DNA of 64,000 bases, from the NCBI GenBank assembly GCA_030770425.1, contig JASJFT010000008.1, forward strand, positions 454,341 through 518,340, read 5' to 3'. The DNA is from Darksidea phi. Taxonomy: Eukaryota; Ascomycota; Dothideomycetes; Pleosporales; Lentitheciaceae. A model generated the notes under the pieces. The model did not search any database. It saw only the letters and a list, made by a program, of their open reading frames with translations, and was not told the origin of the DNA. Of this stretch, positions 32,758-45,011 are shown piece after piece; position 1 is the first letter of the stretch; every line of letters starts with the position of its first letter. The position numbers and the translations under genes are program-made.

Positions 32758-35693
32758 TGCGGTAGATCTTAGAGATTTCCTGAGCCGGTCTTGCGAAGTA
32801 GTCACGGTGGTGTATCTTGTTGTCTGCAGATCACTGTTGTCGCACGGTGGAGAACTTATACCGACAATATCAACGTTTGTTCAGGTGAAGTGACTCGATT
32901 TGTGATTCTTGTATCCAAAAGAATGCAGATTTAAAGACAGTGTGGTAGCTCTCAAAAGAATGAGTGTGATGATGGTGGATGTAATGAATGACAGTGGCAC
33001 GGCCACAAAAGGAACGCAACGTCCAGGTAGGACTTTGAAAAGACTGACGAGACTTGGTGGTGAAGAGCCTCACGGACAGGGAGCGCCCTCCTTATATCGA
33101 TAACTACCTCTGAAAATACCCGACAAGAGTAAGCCGGCGCTAATCAGGCCCGTGCTATGCTACCGAGTCGCTGCCAGGAACAAGCCGCGTGGTCGCCAAC
33201 GTGATTGCTGCGATTCGTCGGACTTGTGCTCGTGTTCCTTTTTGGGGGCTGGTTTGTTTCAGGGTTACAGCTCCCAAGCGTGCTGGGGTTGGCGATGTCC
33301 GCCAGAGCTGAGCTGAGCGGCAAAGGCACTGGGCAGCCATCGTCGAACGCCGTATTCCGCAAATTAGTGGAAATAGAAAACGAATGTAGCGGAGAACTTT
33401 ACGAGCAGGCGAGCGAGTGTCCGAGTCTGAGTGAGTTCTTGGTCCTCCTGAGCACGCGCACGAGGATAATCCTCTAGTTTCTTGATTCCGTTAGCACAGG
33501 TACCCAACCCCCTTAGGCGAACGGGAGCTACTGTAAGACGGCCCCTTGCATTCCTGCTCGGTTCCTGAAATCCCCAACACCCAGGGTGAAAATGAGTTCT
33601 CCCTATGCGTGTGCCATGTACTTATTACTAAATCGTACCATAGATATAGGCAATAACGTTGATCCGGATGGATGGTGGTTGAGTAGGATGGAAAGAGTAG
33701 AAAGAATGTAGTCATTGATTTGCCAACTTCTGCGTAGTTCTGCCCCGTAGTGCATGCCAACCTCGCAAGCGTGCAAACGGCTATGGGGATACGTGCAGTT
33801 GGTGGTTGGAGGGAGGCTTAAGAACACGAATGACACGTAGCGGGCTACTTCAGCCAAAGCCATGGCGGTAGGGCATAGGCTCTCGAAGGGTAAATGGTCG
33901 AGGCAGTCCTCAGCGGACATCTTAGGTGGAGCTTCCATCTATACTTGGTGGATATTGATGTTAAGTGAGACAGCTGTGTGGGTGCGAGTACCATTGCGGT
34001 ACGTACTGAGTCAGCGTAGGTTAGCGCTCTGCGCTGTTAGTTCGTGCCGGGTTCGCTAGCTTGTGGTAATATTATGTTTACCGATCTTCTCTTACCACGG
34101 CATCGTGGTTTGATGGGAACTGCTGTGTTGCACGTCGCGCGACACGATCAAAGTCGGGACGGGACCAATGTTCACCATCTCGCGCGTTGCATCATGACAA
34201 TGTCGCATTCTTCCCAGACAACACGGCCTTTACTTAAGCCAATAGGTACAGACAACCCTATGGATGAGCTTGATCAACTGTGCGCTTTCGCGATTATGCT
34301 TACTTCCTCTACTCATGGGTCACGGATGCGAGGAACCTCAACGATGCGTTGATATCGTCGCTGATGGTTCCGCTGCATAACACATTTGAAAAGCGCAATT
34401 GAGTGAACGAATCGGGATAACAAAGGGAACTCGGACGGCTTCGGTCTTGACAAACACGTCAACGACGAGAGATGAAACAGTTGAAAGTCGACGATGAGGC
34501 GGCCACGGGAAATACGCGGGTGCAAGGTCACGTGCCGCTAGTCCCAAAGGGGAGCGACGAGTACCACCAACCTCTACAATCCAGACGCTGCGAAACCCGA
34601 GTCTGGATGAGGCTGCCGGCTGGGCTTCATGCAAGGCTACCCTACCCTCGTTCCGGTGCTGCGAGCTCTGCGTGTTTCCCGTGGTGCAAGACCGAGGATG
34701 GACTGGCTGACACGCGCGGAGGCAGCGGAAGGGGGTTGGCGATAGCGAGTGGGCTTGTGGTGGGTGAGGGATCACGGTTCCATCGCGCGCCGAACCGAAG
34801 CTGTCGCAGCGCCCGCGGTCCCGCCGTACTCGCAAGCAGGGCCGGCTGCAAACAAAGTGCACGCTGCAGGGGGACACAGCGAGCGGTATGCGCGTGGGAG
34901 GGGCTCGATTGAGGGCTTTGAAGGGGGGAGGGTTGCGTGGCGCGGGCAAGGAATGCACAGGAGGGAGGCGTGAAAATCGCTGGAATGAACCAGGTTACCA
35001 AACAAACCTTCGCTCCGCTGATTAGCCACAAAGACGTGCAACGGGCACGGTCAGACCAGCGCCTGCCCGCCGCCCGAGCAGCAAACGGCGCGATGCGTTG
35101 CAGCGGCAAAATTGAGGACAACGGAACAACGGGCCCTCTGGCACTGCGGCACTGCGGCACTGCAGACATGAATGGCGATGGGGAGCGCCTCTGCTTTGGG
35201 CTTAGCGGATCTGGGGCTTGGCAAAGCACAGCCAGGCACTGCTTCACCACTCTGACCAGACCGAGAGCCCCCAGAACGAGCTAAGCGATGAATCGCACGG
35301 CGGCTTGCCCTCGCAACAGCACCGGGCCCACGATGCCGCCGTCCAGCCTGCCCGCGGCTTTGCTCCCGCCCTCCCACAGAGCCTGCCCGCCTTCTCCCTT
35401 CGCTTCTCTTTTTCCACCCGCTGCTGCATCACCGTCGCGCGTCCATGTGCGAGAAAGCGACCCGCTAGAAGGGGACTTCCAACGCGCCTGGGGCACGCGG
35501 CGCCGGTACAAGACGCAACCCAGCTGACAATAAAACCCCAACGCCGCCGCGACAATCAAGCAGCCCAGCCCTTTCCCACACCACCCACCAGCAGCAATCT
35601 CACCACCACCACCACCACCATCACCACCACCGCCGCCCCAGTTGCACCCCACGGCACCAGCGACCTCGTCGACACCGCCGCTGCTCTGCGATA
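32758..35693. other. 2.9-kb intergenic region, GC-rich toward the Ies4 gene
   Basis: From 32758 to ~34300 there is no credible gene. From ~34500 to 35690 the sequence is GC-rich, so long open frames arise in several frames on both strands (for example 34338..34958 minus and 35218..35694 plus). They overlap each other and carry no domain, so they are not called. A triple GGCACTGC repeat lies near 35140-35160. Confidence 0.45.
35601..35639 (+). repeat. (CAC)n-type simple repeat in the Ies4 upstream region
   Basis: CACCAC units interrupted by CAT and running into CCGCCGCC, ending about 55 bp before the start codon at 35694. Probably part of the 5' leader. Confidence 0.8.
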
Positions 35694-36608
35694 ATGTCGG
35701 CCAGCAAAGCGATGGCGACCAAGTCCAAGGTCATCGTGCTCGCACTTTCGCCCGTTGCGCTGGCCCAGTTCCCCCACGAGCCGGCATCAAAGTCATCAGG
35801 AACCTCAAAGCTGTCGTCGTCGTCGTCGCCCGACACGCCCGCCCAGATCGTCGAGTCGACGCCCGCCGACACGCCCAACGATGCCGCCACGCCTATGAAC
35901 AGCACGAACAATGGCCTACTTGCACCGCCGGCTACTGGGCCGGGAGGCAAGCGGAAGGGTGTGCCAGGGCCCAGGCCTGGAGCGAAGAGAGGCGCCGCAG
36001 CACTCGACGGCGCTCCCAAGCCGCGAGGCAAGCCGGGCCCTAAGAAGAAACAGCGAATGTAAGTGCTGTCCCCGCCATGTAACGGCAATCCATCCTCTAC
36101 ACCCCTCACACTTTCATCCCGTCGGCCTCCATATCGCATCCACCACTGCTCTCGCCTCGCAATGCAGCGTCTACGTCCTCTCCCAACGCACCACTAACAC
36201 GTTTATAGCGGCGACATGATCAACGACCCGAACCATAAAGGCCCGTTCCCAGCACCCGCGGCTGCACCAAAGCTGGGCCCCAAGGCCAACATGGGTGCCA
36301 TCAACGCCGGCCTGCGCGCCCTCGACCGCACCGGCAAGCCATGCCGCAAGTGGGAGAAGAAAGGCTTCCAGATCCGCAGCTTCACCGGTGTCGCATGGGA
36401 TGTGCCTAGCTGGCGAGCACCGAAGAAATCCTCCGTCTTCTCCGAGGATGTCAAGAGCGAAAGTACAGGCTCGAGCGATACCAAGGTCAAGGACGAGAGC
36501 AGCGCCATCAGCGACAAGAGTGGTGCTATTGGGGACAATGGCACTCCTGTGCCGCCGCCACTCAACGGCTTTGCCAGCTCGCCGGCCCCCGTCGCTGCTG
36601 CTTCATAG
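35694..36608 (+). CDS. ies4: INO80 chromatin-remodelling complex subunit Ies4
   Basis: Two exons (35694..36058, 36209..36608; 150-nt intron) give 254 aa. Exon 1 encodes SKVIVLALSPVALAQF near the N-terminus, a Ser/Pro-rich stretch and a Gly/Lys/Pro-rich basic region (GPGGKRKGVPGPRPGAKRG). Exon 2 carries the family core, GPKANMGAINAGLRALDR followed by KPCRKWEKKGFQIRSFTGV and VPSWRAP. This matches the fungal INO80_Ies4 family (formerly DUF1711). Ies4 is a small nuclear accessory subunit of the INO80 remodeller, and yeast Ies4 is linked to checkpoint signalling. The N-terminal hydrophobic-looking stretch is part of the family and not a signal peptide, despite ending VALAQ. Confidence 0.85.
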
Positions 36609-37669
36609 ATGTATCCACAGATATGCACGGTACGTGCCAGGAAGCAGGTGCTGCGCACTCTTCTCTCACACCAGAAGAGATCCTACAGCGCTTACGCCAG
36701 ACTATACCTATACTTCCAGTACGCTAACTGATGGCAGAGTACTCTTGATCTGGCACTTTGGCCGCGTTTGTCAACTTGCATTTCGCATTAACACACGCTT
36801 GCATCTACTCGAGCGCACTAGCTGCTTTCAGGATATGGCTGTTTGCCTACGAGCAGCACTCCTTGCCTTTACTTCTACAACATTGTTTTTATACCTCCGT
36901 CTTGTCGGCTATCAGTTTGCGTGCATGTCAGGCGTTTGGGGAGCCCAATGGCATGTTTGGGTCAAAACAGGTACACTTCTTCTGCACGGCGTCTGGATGG
37001 CGATAGGTACGGGCGGATTTCTTGTTCAAGGCGCGTGACTGGCAGTCGTGGTTCGTGTCGGGTGATGCAAGAAGGAAATAAGAACGGGGAAACGGAGCGG
37101 GACAGGCATTCTGCATTTGTATAACTAGGCACAATGGGGACACCAAGTTAAGAGGCAATATTTTTGTAGCAGTATGAGTGTGACGTTGATCCTATGTGAT
37201 TGCGTGCTCTTACCGTGTGACTGCGCGTTATCGAAGGCGATGCGGGGACACCCGGTTCGGCTCAAGCCATCTCCAACCTACCTCATTGCCATGCTTGGCC
37301 TCTTCACAGCTACCGCTTGACTCTGCAGCCACGTCACGTTTTGATATAGCCAAAGTTCAACAATGAATGCCTTTCAAAAGACGGCACGAGAGCATCCTGT
37401 GTGCCGTTGACCAGCTCCCACCTCCGCCGCCGCCGCCACCGCCGCCGCCAACTCGCCCGACGCCATCGACTACCTGTAGCTCGGTCGGTCGACGTCAAAC
37501 GCGCTTATCCGATTCACTGGACGCCTCACGAATAGACAGACCTCTCGTAGCCTCTCGGCGTAGTGAGAAGCTGCGCTGGTGGTGGTTGCGACCTCATCAC
37601 ACCCTGCCGAGGTGTGCTGCTTGATCTGCCCTCAAACTGAGGCTCTATCACGCACCACCGGCCAAGAGC
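36609..37669. other. intergenic spacer
   Basis: 3' region of ies4 and upstream region of the RanBPM-type gene. A (CCG)n tract is at 37421-37450. Longer open frames here are not supported by any domain or splice logic. Confidence 0.45.
37421..37450 (+). repeat. (CCG)n trinucleotide tract
   Basis: CTCCGCCGCCGCCGCCACC followed by further GCCGCC units. A simple repeat ~220 bp upstream of the ATG at 37670. Confidence 0.75.
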
Positions 37670-39880
37670 ATGTCTCGTCGTGATTCCTATGCGCAAGTCG
37701 CATCTGGGAACGTAGGTGGCATCCAGACAAATCCAGTCCCTACCCGCCGCGGGACCTTCTCGCATCTGGTCAACAGCAGCTCCAACCCTCACTCTGTAAC
37801 CCACCCCCGCCACTCTCGCTCCATCGACCCCGACGGCCACCACACCACCATGTCCGCATCTCTAGGCCGAAGTGGACCTCTGCCCTCGTATACGAGTCAG
37901 TTTGGCTATCCGAACGGATATGGAGGGGCGCAAGAGGGTCCAACATCGGCATTCTTTGTACCCTCGTATCTCCGGGGTTCGAAGCACGCAGAGAACCTGG
38001 AGAAACTGCACAAGTCGAGGGTGGCTACTCAGCGGGAATATCGATCGACCCACTCGTCAAATGCTGGATCATTGTCGACTAGCTCTAGCAGCGTCAACCT
38101 GCACAAGACGGCACCCGCGCACCGTGGCCTCTCCCACGAGGTTATCGAACGCGCTCCCGCCTTCGTCGAAGAGCCCGTCGCCCCGTGGCCGACGAGATGG
38201 AACGACGCAGACAAGTTCCCGCAAGTGGAGATTGAGGACGGCGGGCGGCAAGCCAAGTTCACAGGCGCGCAGAAGACACACGACGAGGCAGCTTCGGTGC
38301 GGGCAGACTATCCCATGCCGCGGCAGTGTGGCATATATTACTATGAGGTCACGGTGGTGTCCAAAGGCAAAGACGGGTAGGTGCGCCCTATTGGAGTGTC
38401 GTATTGCACGCTAACAATCTTGGAGCAGAATGATCGGTGTCGGATTCTCCGGACCCAAGGTTCCTCTGAATAGAATTCCGGGCTGGGAACCCGACTCGTA
38501 CGCGTATCACGGTGATGATGGACAATGCTTTAGCAACACGACGTCTGGGAAACCTTACGGACCCAAGTTCGGCACATTAGATGTTGTAGGCTGTGGCATA
38601 AACTTTCGGACAAACACGGCTTTCTTCACGAAGAACGGACAGTTTCTCAGTATGTGCATCGGAGGACGAGATTCGAGCTTTGCTAATGCGTGTAGAAACC
38701 GCCTTTCGAGATCTGAAGCCAAACACGCCCTACTACCCTACCATCGGCATGAAGAAGTCCAACGAGACACTTCGTGCAAACTTCGGCCAGGAACCGTTCG
38801 CTTTTGATATCGACAAGATGGTCCAGGCGGAGAGGGCGGCGATACAAGCGGAGATCACCCAGGCGAAGGGACCGTACAAAGAGAAGGTGTCTACGGACGA
38901 GACACAGTTCATACACACCCTGATTGGGCAGTATCTGGCACACGATGGATACGTGGACACAGCAAGAATATTTGCGGAGGAAGTGTGTGATGAAGTGAAG
39001 GCGCTTGCCAACAATCAGAATGCCGACATCCCATACATGAACACGGAGGAAGATATTGACGCAACACAACGGCAGAGTAAGCTAGTCGATTACCAGAGTA
39101 GGATTCTAGGCTGACTATGATTTAGAAATCCGCACCGCTATCCTCGACGGCGAGATCGATAAAGCCCTCAAATACACAACCGCCTATTACCCCTCCGTCC
39201 TTCGCGACAACGAAAACATCTACTTCAAACTCCGCTGCCGCAAGTTCATCGAAATGATCCGCAAATGCAACGAGCTAAAGGAACAATGCCATCCCATCCC
39301 AACACCACCCTCAAAACGCTCCACAGCCTCCAACCTCAACAACCCCAATCGCAACTCCACTACCACCGACGAATACGATTTTGAAATGGAGCTAGACGAG
39401 CAGCTCGGCGTGCACAATGGCGCGCCATGGGAAGATGAGGCTGATGAAGACGAAGACGAAGATGATATGGAGGACAAGGAGGCTAAGCATCTGGATATGG
39501 AGAGCAAGACGATAACGTACGGGCAGGAGTTGCAGGCGGAATTTCTGAATGACCCTAGGAGAGAGGTGAAGAAGGCGTTGGAGGATACGTTTGCGCTCAT
39601 TGCGTATGAGAATGTGAGGGAGAGTACGCTTGCGCCGCTGCTGGAGACGAGTGGGAGGATGCCAGTTGCGGAGGAGTTGAATAGTGCGATATTAGGTAAG
39701 TTCTTGCTCGGATTGTGGATGATATGAAGAGTTACTGATTTATGGACAGTGAGTCTAGGCAAGTCAAGCTCAGCGGCACTCGAGCGGCTAGTACAGCAAG
39801 CGGAGGCTCTGGTCAACGAACTAGCAGAGGACGGCGGATCGGGTGCTTTCGTCAACGTGCAGAGGGACTTTCTGCAATGA
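37670..39880 (+). CDS. RanBPM/Gid1-like SPRY-LisH-CTLH-CRA protein
   Basis: Five exons (37670..38376, 38429..38649, 38696..39076, 39126..39695, 39750..39880; introns 52, 46, 49 and 54 nt) encode 669 aa. A disordered N-terminal ~170 residues leads to a SPRY domain (GIYYYEVTVVSKGKDG joined to MIGVGFSGPKVPLNR, then FFTKNGQFLKTAFRDLKP). LisH (QFIHTLIGQYLAHDGYVDTA), CTLH (IRTAILDGEIDKALKYTT) and a C-terminal CRA region ending FVNVQRDFLQ follow. An acidic insert (EDEADEDEDEDD) splits CTLH from CRA. This order defines the RanBP9/10 family, whose yeast member Gid1/Vid30 is the scaffold of the GID/CTLH E3 ubiquitin ligase that degrades gluconeogenic enzymes. Cytosolic or nuclear. Confidence 0.93.
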
Positions 39881-40231
39881 TCGCATACGATGCAGTAAGC
39901 AAGCGAGCCCGCTCACTATGGGTCATATACCACACACGAACAGACCCTTATTGGAGTAAGCCCATTCATAATAAACGGAAAGTGGCACGCAGCGGGCAGG
40001 TGCAGGGAGGTGCCATATTGCACGGTTCAGGATTCGCGTTTGCATTTTCAATGGGCTGCTCTATAGGCGCCACGGGATGCTGGTCGCCGGGTGTTTGGTG
40101 TTTTACTAGCTTATAGCTATGATGGGTAAGGTAGGCTGGCTGGCTATTTTGACACCCCTTTCTATTCTTCCAGACGTGGGATGTGGCAATGCGGAATGGT
40201 GAGAGGGGAGGGACAGACGTAGATAGTGCAT

Positions 40232-40264
40232 ATGGATGGATGGATGGATGGATGGATGGATGGG
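40232..40264 (+). repeat. (ATGG)n microsatellite
   Basis: About eight consecutive ATGG units. They create an in-frame poly-WMDG peptide in a spurious ORF. Confidence 0.95.
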
Positions 40265-40431
40265 TAAGCGTTGAATACTATACTCTACTCTGCACTTGCA
40301 CTTGCACGTGGATTTGGTATCGACTGGAAACTTTTTGTATTTGTTGTCACGATGGTGAAATGACTAATTCTTACTAGAAGAAGTGTTGGAAGTGTTTTCC
40401 GAATCCCCCTAAACCTTGACGAGGCAAACTC

Positions 40432-40456
40432 TTTTTTTTTTTTTTTTTTTTTTTTT
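40432..40456 (+). repeat. poly-T tract
   Basis: Twenty-five consecutive T. Could be an indel-prone homopolymer; length in the assembly should be treated with caution. Confidence 0.95.
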
Positions 40457-40999
40457 GCCATTTACGCCCTTCGAGCTTCGTGCCGTGCTAGAATTAGTAG
40501 TGTTTAGTTTGGCATCAGACTGGTTCAGCGCCGAGGTTGGGATCGATATCGAGAGTGATATTTATCGGTAAGATGACATCAATACTTCATTCACCACGCA
40601 CAAGGGGGGAACATGGACGGATATCATCAACTAAAAATCCTTGTAAAGGTCCGGCAGTGTAGGTAAACGAAGGGGATGATGCCGTGGTGTTTCGCTAGGC
40701 TACGCTTCGCTATGCTATGCTACGCTAATTACGCTACTCGTACACAAAGAGGATGCAGAACCGACTCTTTTCCATCCCGGGACAATGCAGTCAAACTACG
40801 TACTCCCTAGGCCTCACGGCGAAACGCCTCGCCGCTCAGTTCCGCGTCTTGGATGCGCGTCCTGTGCACAAAAAGGTGTTAATACAAAACGCTACTCTGT
40901 CCACTCCACTCAATCCAATACAACACAGCACAGCATTTCTGCAGCGTCATCCGCCCATTCCTTAGGTCGAATCGAGATAAAACGCATTCGAGCTAAAAC

Positions 41000-42967
41000 T
41001 CACCACGGCCACCAAGCACTCTTCTTCTTCTTCCCACCCCCACTACTCATCCCCTCGCCCAACTTATCAAAGAAAACCACCATGATCGTAGTATCATCAA
41101 CCGCGCTCCTCGAAAGCGGTCCAGGAATACTAAGCAAGCCGATAAACAAGCCCCTCCTCGTCCCTCCCATAGCATTACGCGCAAGACAAACAGCCGCGTT
41201 ATCGTCTTCGATGGCGAAATACTCTGGACTGGCTCTCCACGTAACTTCCTCGCCCTTTTCGATGTCGTAATCCACGCCTGGGTCGAGGTTGAAGGAGTTG
41301 TTGAGGATGGGGTGGATGTGTTGCGGGTCGGCGGTTACTTTGCCGTTTCCACGGGAGCGCGCATCGAGCCAATTTTGTACGCATTCTACTGCGTGCTCTG
41401 AGCTGATGTGGTCCCAAAGCCCGTCAGATGCCATGATCATAAAATCGCTTTTCCCACCCTGCGCATCCTTTGGATCAACTCTGACGATATCCGTTTCGGT
41501 AATCACAGGCTCAGCATCCATATACGGCGGCGTTCTCGAGTTTGGGCGCGGAGCGGTGCCCCAGAACTTGAGTTGGAGCTGCTTGATGAAGTCATTGTCC
41601 CATTTCCAACGGTGGTCGCCAAAGGCGCGGGTTACTGCCATGCCGAGGAGGCGGCCGGATTTGGTATCGATGATGTCAGGTTCGTCCGGATGGGCGTCCA
41701 TTATGCGTTTATATTCGGAGGGGTTGAAACCTGTCTGGTCGACCGAAAGGGGTTGGGCGACGTATTTGCCCTCTAGTTCATCCCATCGTCCGAGAATAGC
41801 TCTTGAGTCACCGACACAGGCTACCCTCAGCTTGTTCGACAGTGGATCAAAAGCCGCCAGCAAGGCACAGCTGCCTGAAAATGCTGGGGTAAGTGCGGAG
41901 ATTGCGGCTGCGTTGGCGGCAGGGTACCAGTTTGCGGCGTGGCGGGCGCGCGTCATAATATCGTTGTCTATGTTGAGGAAGACCTCTTTGATGGTGTCGT
42001 GAATTGCTGAAGAGGAGGATGTGGGGGGGAGATTGCTGAGGGCACGGGAGAGATTGGGATGCAGAGTCCATTGGAGGTAGAAGGCTGTATGCCGGCCGGC
42101 GTGGCCATCGTAGATGGACCAGTAGTTCCAGGGATTCGCACCGGGGCCGGGAGCGGTCCCTATGGAGAAGTAATCTTCCTGGGCGGTGTTAGTGATTGAT
42201 GTGACAGGTAAGGGGAGTTTAGATAAGTACGAATATAGATATGTTCATAAGAGGGTCGCAAACACTCCAAACCATATTAGGGCGTAAAAGAATATAACAC
42301 TCACACAAGGCTCATTACTCCTAAACCGACACCCATGCGTAACCGGTATCTCGAACTCCCTACTCTCTTCCTCGTTCATCTCCCAACCGCCCGCTGCCTC
42401 GTGAAATCTCTCATTGATCTGCCTCAGCACCTCCGGATCCTTTAACGGTGCGCTCGGATCCGGAATATGGTGTTGAATCCAATGGTCGACCTCATCTTTG
42501 TCTTTGTAGAAATGGAGAGGGGTAGCACCATGGTCGCCGGTAAAGGTATCGAGGATATCGTCGGCCCAGTCGCGCTCTTTGATTTCGACGACGAAGTAGG
42601 CGACGGTGCCGAGGATGAGGAGCGCGATAAATGTTTTGGTCGGGAAGGCGGATCGGAGAATGGGGCTTTGTGATGGCAAGATTGGTAACGAACGAGAATC
42701 TTTCCCGTATCTTCGGAACAGTAAGGAACATTGGCACGAATCGACATGCGGCAGGTGTTGCGCAAATGTAGGGACACGTGATCGCAAGGCGTGGGCGCGT
42801 TCCGAGACGGGCTGGGGATGCGCTGTACGTGGCCGAAAATACGCGCGGCTTCCCGTCGCTAAGGGACTCTGAACCCGGGGTACCAGAGGAGGTGGACTGC
42901 GACTATTGAGCTGCCGCACCGCAGCTCGCCACCGTATTGGAGTCATTGTTGTTGTTCGAGAGAGCAT
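41000..42967 (-). CDS. mitochondrial PP2C phosphatase, pyruvate dehydrogenase phosphatase type (Ptc5-like)
   Basis: Two exons (42967..42305 and 42178..41000; 126-nt intron with GTGAGT donor and CTAAC branch point) encode 613 aa. The N-terminus is Arg/Ser-rich with no acidic residues for ~50 residues, as in a mitochondrial presequence. It is followed by one hydrophobic segment (FIALLILGTVAYFVVEI, ~113-129) that may anchor it in the inner membrane. PP2C metal-binding motifs appear in order: IYDGHAGRHTA (245-249), VACVGDSRAILG, AVTRAFGDHRWKW, MASDGLWDHIS and VDDTTIMVV. The W-rich loop after TRAFGD and the long inserts match PDP1/Ptc5-type enzymes, which reactivate pyruvate dehydrogenase by dephosphorylating E1-alpha. 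A related cytosolic PP2C is less likely, given the N-terminus. Confidence 0.9.
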
Positions 42968-43409
42968 GTCGTGGGAGCAGCTTTCGAAGAGAGAGAGATG
43001 ACCAGCTTCGAAAAATACAAGGCCCGGACCACGGGCGCTTAGTCAGACTGTATCGTTCCTCCGGGAAAGAGCTAATTACATAGTAAGGTAACTTGTCAAA
43101 GTACTCAAGTAAACCCTTTTTTATTATCCAGCTGCTTAGTTGTGGGTACAAGCGTGATCTTCAAGTCGCTATTTGGCTTGCTCTCCAGCTCCTTCCAGAT
43201 TTCTGCGATGCCTGCTGCATCTTCATGACCACGCGATATAAGCAGAACAAGAGCATTAAACAAGCCGTCAATATGGTAAAGGGTATCATTTGGTTCTACA
43301 TATACTCGTACAGCGCAGTTGAACACGCTTACATCACTCACCAAACTATTGTCCCATTTCCATATCGAATCTGAGTCATAACGTTCAGAATCGCAAAAGA
43401 ACACTAGGA
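42968..43409. other. intergenic spacer
   Basis: Upstream of the phosphatase and downstream of the cyclophilin gene, both minus strand. Nothing else recognised. Confidence 0.45.
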
Positions 43410-45011
43410 TCAATCTCGACGGCGACGATCATCTCTATCATTCCTCCTATGTCGATCCCGGCTTCTGTCCCGCCGGCTATCGCGATACCGATCTCGACTA
43501 CGGCTGCGCTCACGACGATTGTCGTACCTTCCATCTGTGTCACGATCACGGCGGTCCCGTCTTGGACTCCGACTGCGATCTCGCTTCCACCGGTCATCGT
43601 GATACTGCTCTCGGCGCTCTCGTCTCCGTCCATCCTCTCTCCGTGGGTCAGGTCTGTCCCGTGCAGCACCGTCCCTCCGGGAGTCTGGATGCCGAGGGCG
43701 GTCCTTTGTATCTTTCGAGGATGCGTCGCGGTCGATTATGAGCTTGTCGACCACGGAGTCGCTGACAAAATCTCGGCCAGAGTCGCCGCGATACTGCTTC
43801 TTCTTCTGGAGGTTGTCGATCCCACCAAAGCCGCCTGCTGCTCGTCTTCGTTTCTTGTTGGCACTGTCTCGCCAGTCGTCCGCAATCTTGGAAACACTCT
43901 GTGAGAAATCGACGTGAATGCGGTGATCATCGATCAAGACTCCATCCATCTTGAAGTATGCCTGCTCGCATTCCTTTTGGCTGGAGAACTCGATGAATGC
44001 ATATTGCAGACTATCACCTGTCGCTTTATCGCGGATGACCTCGCAGCTGACGATTTTGCCGAAGCGCGAAAATATGAGCTCGAGGTCCTCGTCCTGGGTC
44101 ACAGGATTTAATTTGCACACAAACAGCACATTTTCCGGCGGTGCGACTTCGGCAAAGGGCAGATCACCGACCATCTCGAGTGTCAGTGCTTGCGCCCGCG
44201 CCTCGCGCTCGCGGCGCACCCGCTCTAGCGCCTCTGGATCCTTCTCTTCCTCTAGGTTCTCATCGTAACCAATGCGCACTGTAGCAAGCTGCGCTGCAGA
44301 GGGCACGGGGCTTTCCGAGGGTTCCACTAAGCCCTCTGGGTCGTCATATGGGTCATCCAGGACGACCGTGTGCAGGATGCGAATGTCCTTCAGCGGCATG
44401 CCCTTGTCATCGATGAAGGCTGCATTGACCTTCTCGAGCGTATCAAAGCCTTCCACGACCTGGCCAAATATAGCAGCCTTGCCGTCCAAGTAGTCGATGT
44501 TTGAGCCAAGGGTCACGATGAACTGGCTCCCCGCGTACCGCTCGTCTGGGTCGTCTGGGGCGGGCGCCGTGGCCATGCTAACGGTGCCTATCTCGGCATG
44601 CTTCAACCTGGGCTGAAACTCGGGCTTGAACGTCTTCTTCGCCGCGTTTTCGGGGTCGAGTGTGCTCCAGATGGACCGACCGCCATCGCTGTCCTTGGAG
44701 CCGGGGCCGATGGGGTCGCCGGTTTGGAAGGAGAAGTTAGGCTGGACGTTGTGCACAGGCGCGAAGTTGTAGTACTTGATTTTGCAGAGCTTGAGGAAGC
44801 TAGACGAATGAAATGTCAGTCTCTGTCATGTGCTCAGCTTGCTTCGATAGACAGGGGGGACATGCATATGTCGTGATGGAGGCGAGGGAAGCTGGAATAT
44901 GGGGCAGAAAGCAGGGATTGGAGCGACTCACTTCTCACAGCATTTTGGCGCGTCGTCCACCAGCAAATCGATGGTAATGTCGCCGAGTGACGTCTCTAGC
45001 AGCACAGACAT
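43410..45011 (-). CDS. nuclear cyclophilin-RRM-RS protein, PPIL4/Rct1 type
   Basis: Two exons (45011..44932 and 44799..43410; 132-nt intron) encode 489 aa. The N-terminus [16 protein letters not shown] starts the cyclophilin domain (about 1-170), which contains [20 protein letters not shown] and [15 protein letters not shown]. Several canonical active-site residues are altered, as is usual for this subfamily, so isomerase activity may be weak. An RRM follows (~240-320; [10 protein letters not shown] as RNP2 and YAFIEFSS as RNP1). The C-terminal ~130 residues are Arg/Asp/Ser-rich with [17 protein letters not shown] repeats. Orthologues (S. pombe Rct1, plant CYP59, human PPIL4) bind RNA and the RNA polymerase II C-terminal domain and influence transcription and splicing. 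Confidence 0.93.

Larger units (their letters stand above)
39881..40999. other. convergent spacer with microsatellites
   Basis: This lies between the 3' ends of the RanBPM-type gene (+) and the phosphatase gene (-). It holds the (ATGG)n and poly-T tracts listed separately and a loose TACGC/TATGC pentamer repeat at about 40692-40736. No gene recognised. Confidence 0.55.

Noticed and set aside
34338..34958. 206-codon minus-strand ORF and neighbours in GC-rich DNA
   Set aside because: Several overlapping frames are equally open because stops are rare at high GC; none has a domain.
36295..37038. 247-codon ORF overlapping ies4
   Set aside because: It is in another frame across the ies4 second exon and 3' region; the ies4 frame has the recognised family core.
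40200..40377. ORF encoding poly WMDG repeats
   Set aside because: Translation of the (ATGG)n microsatellite, not a gene.
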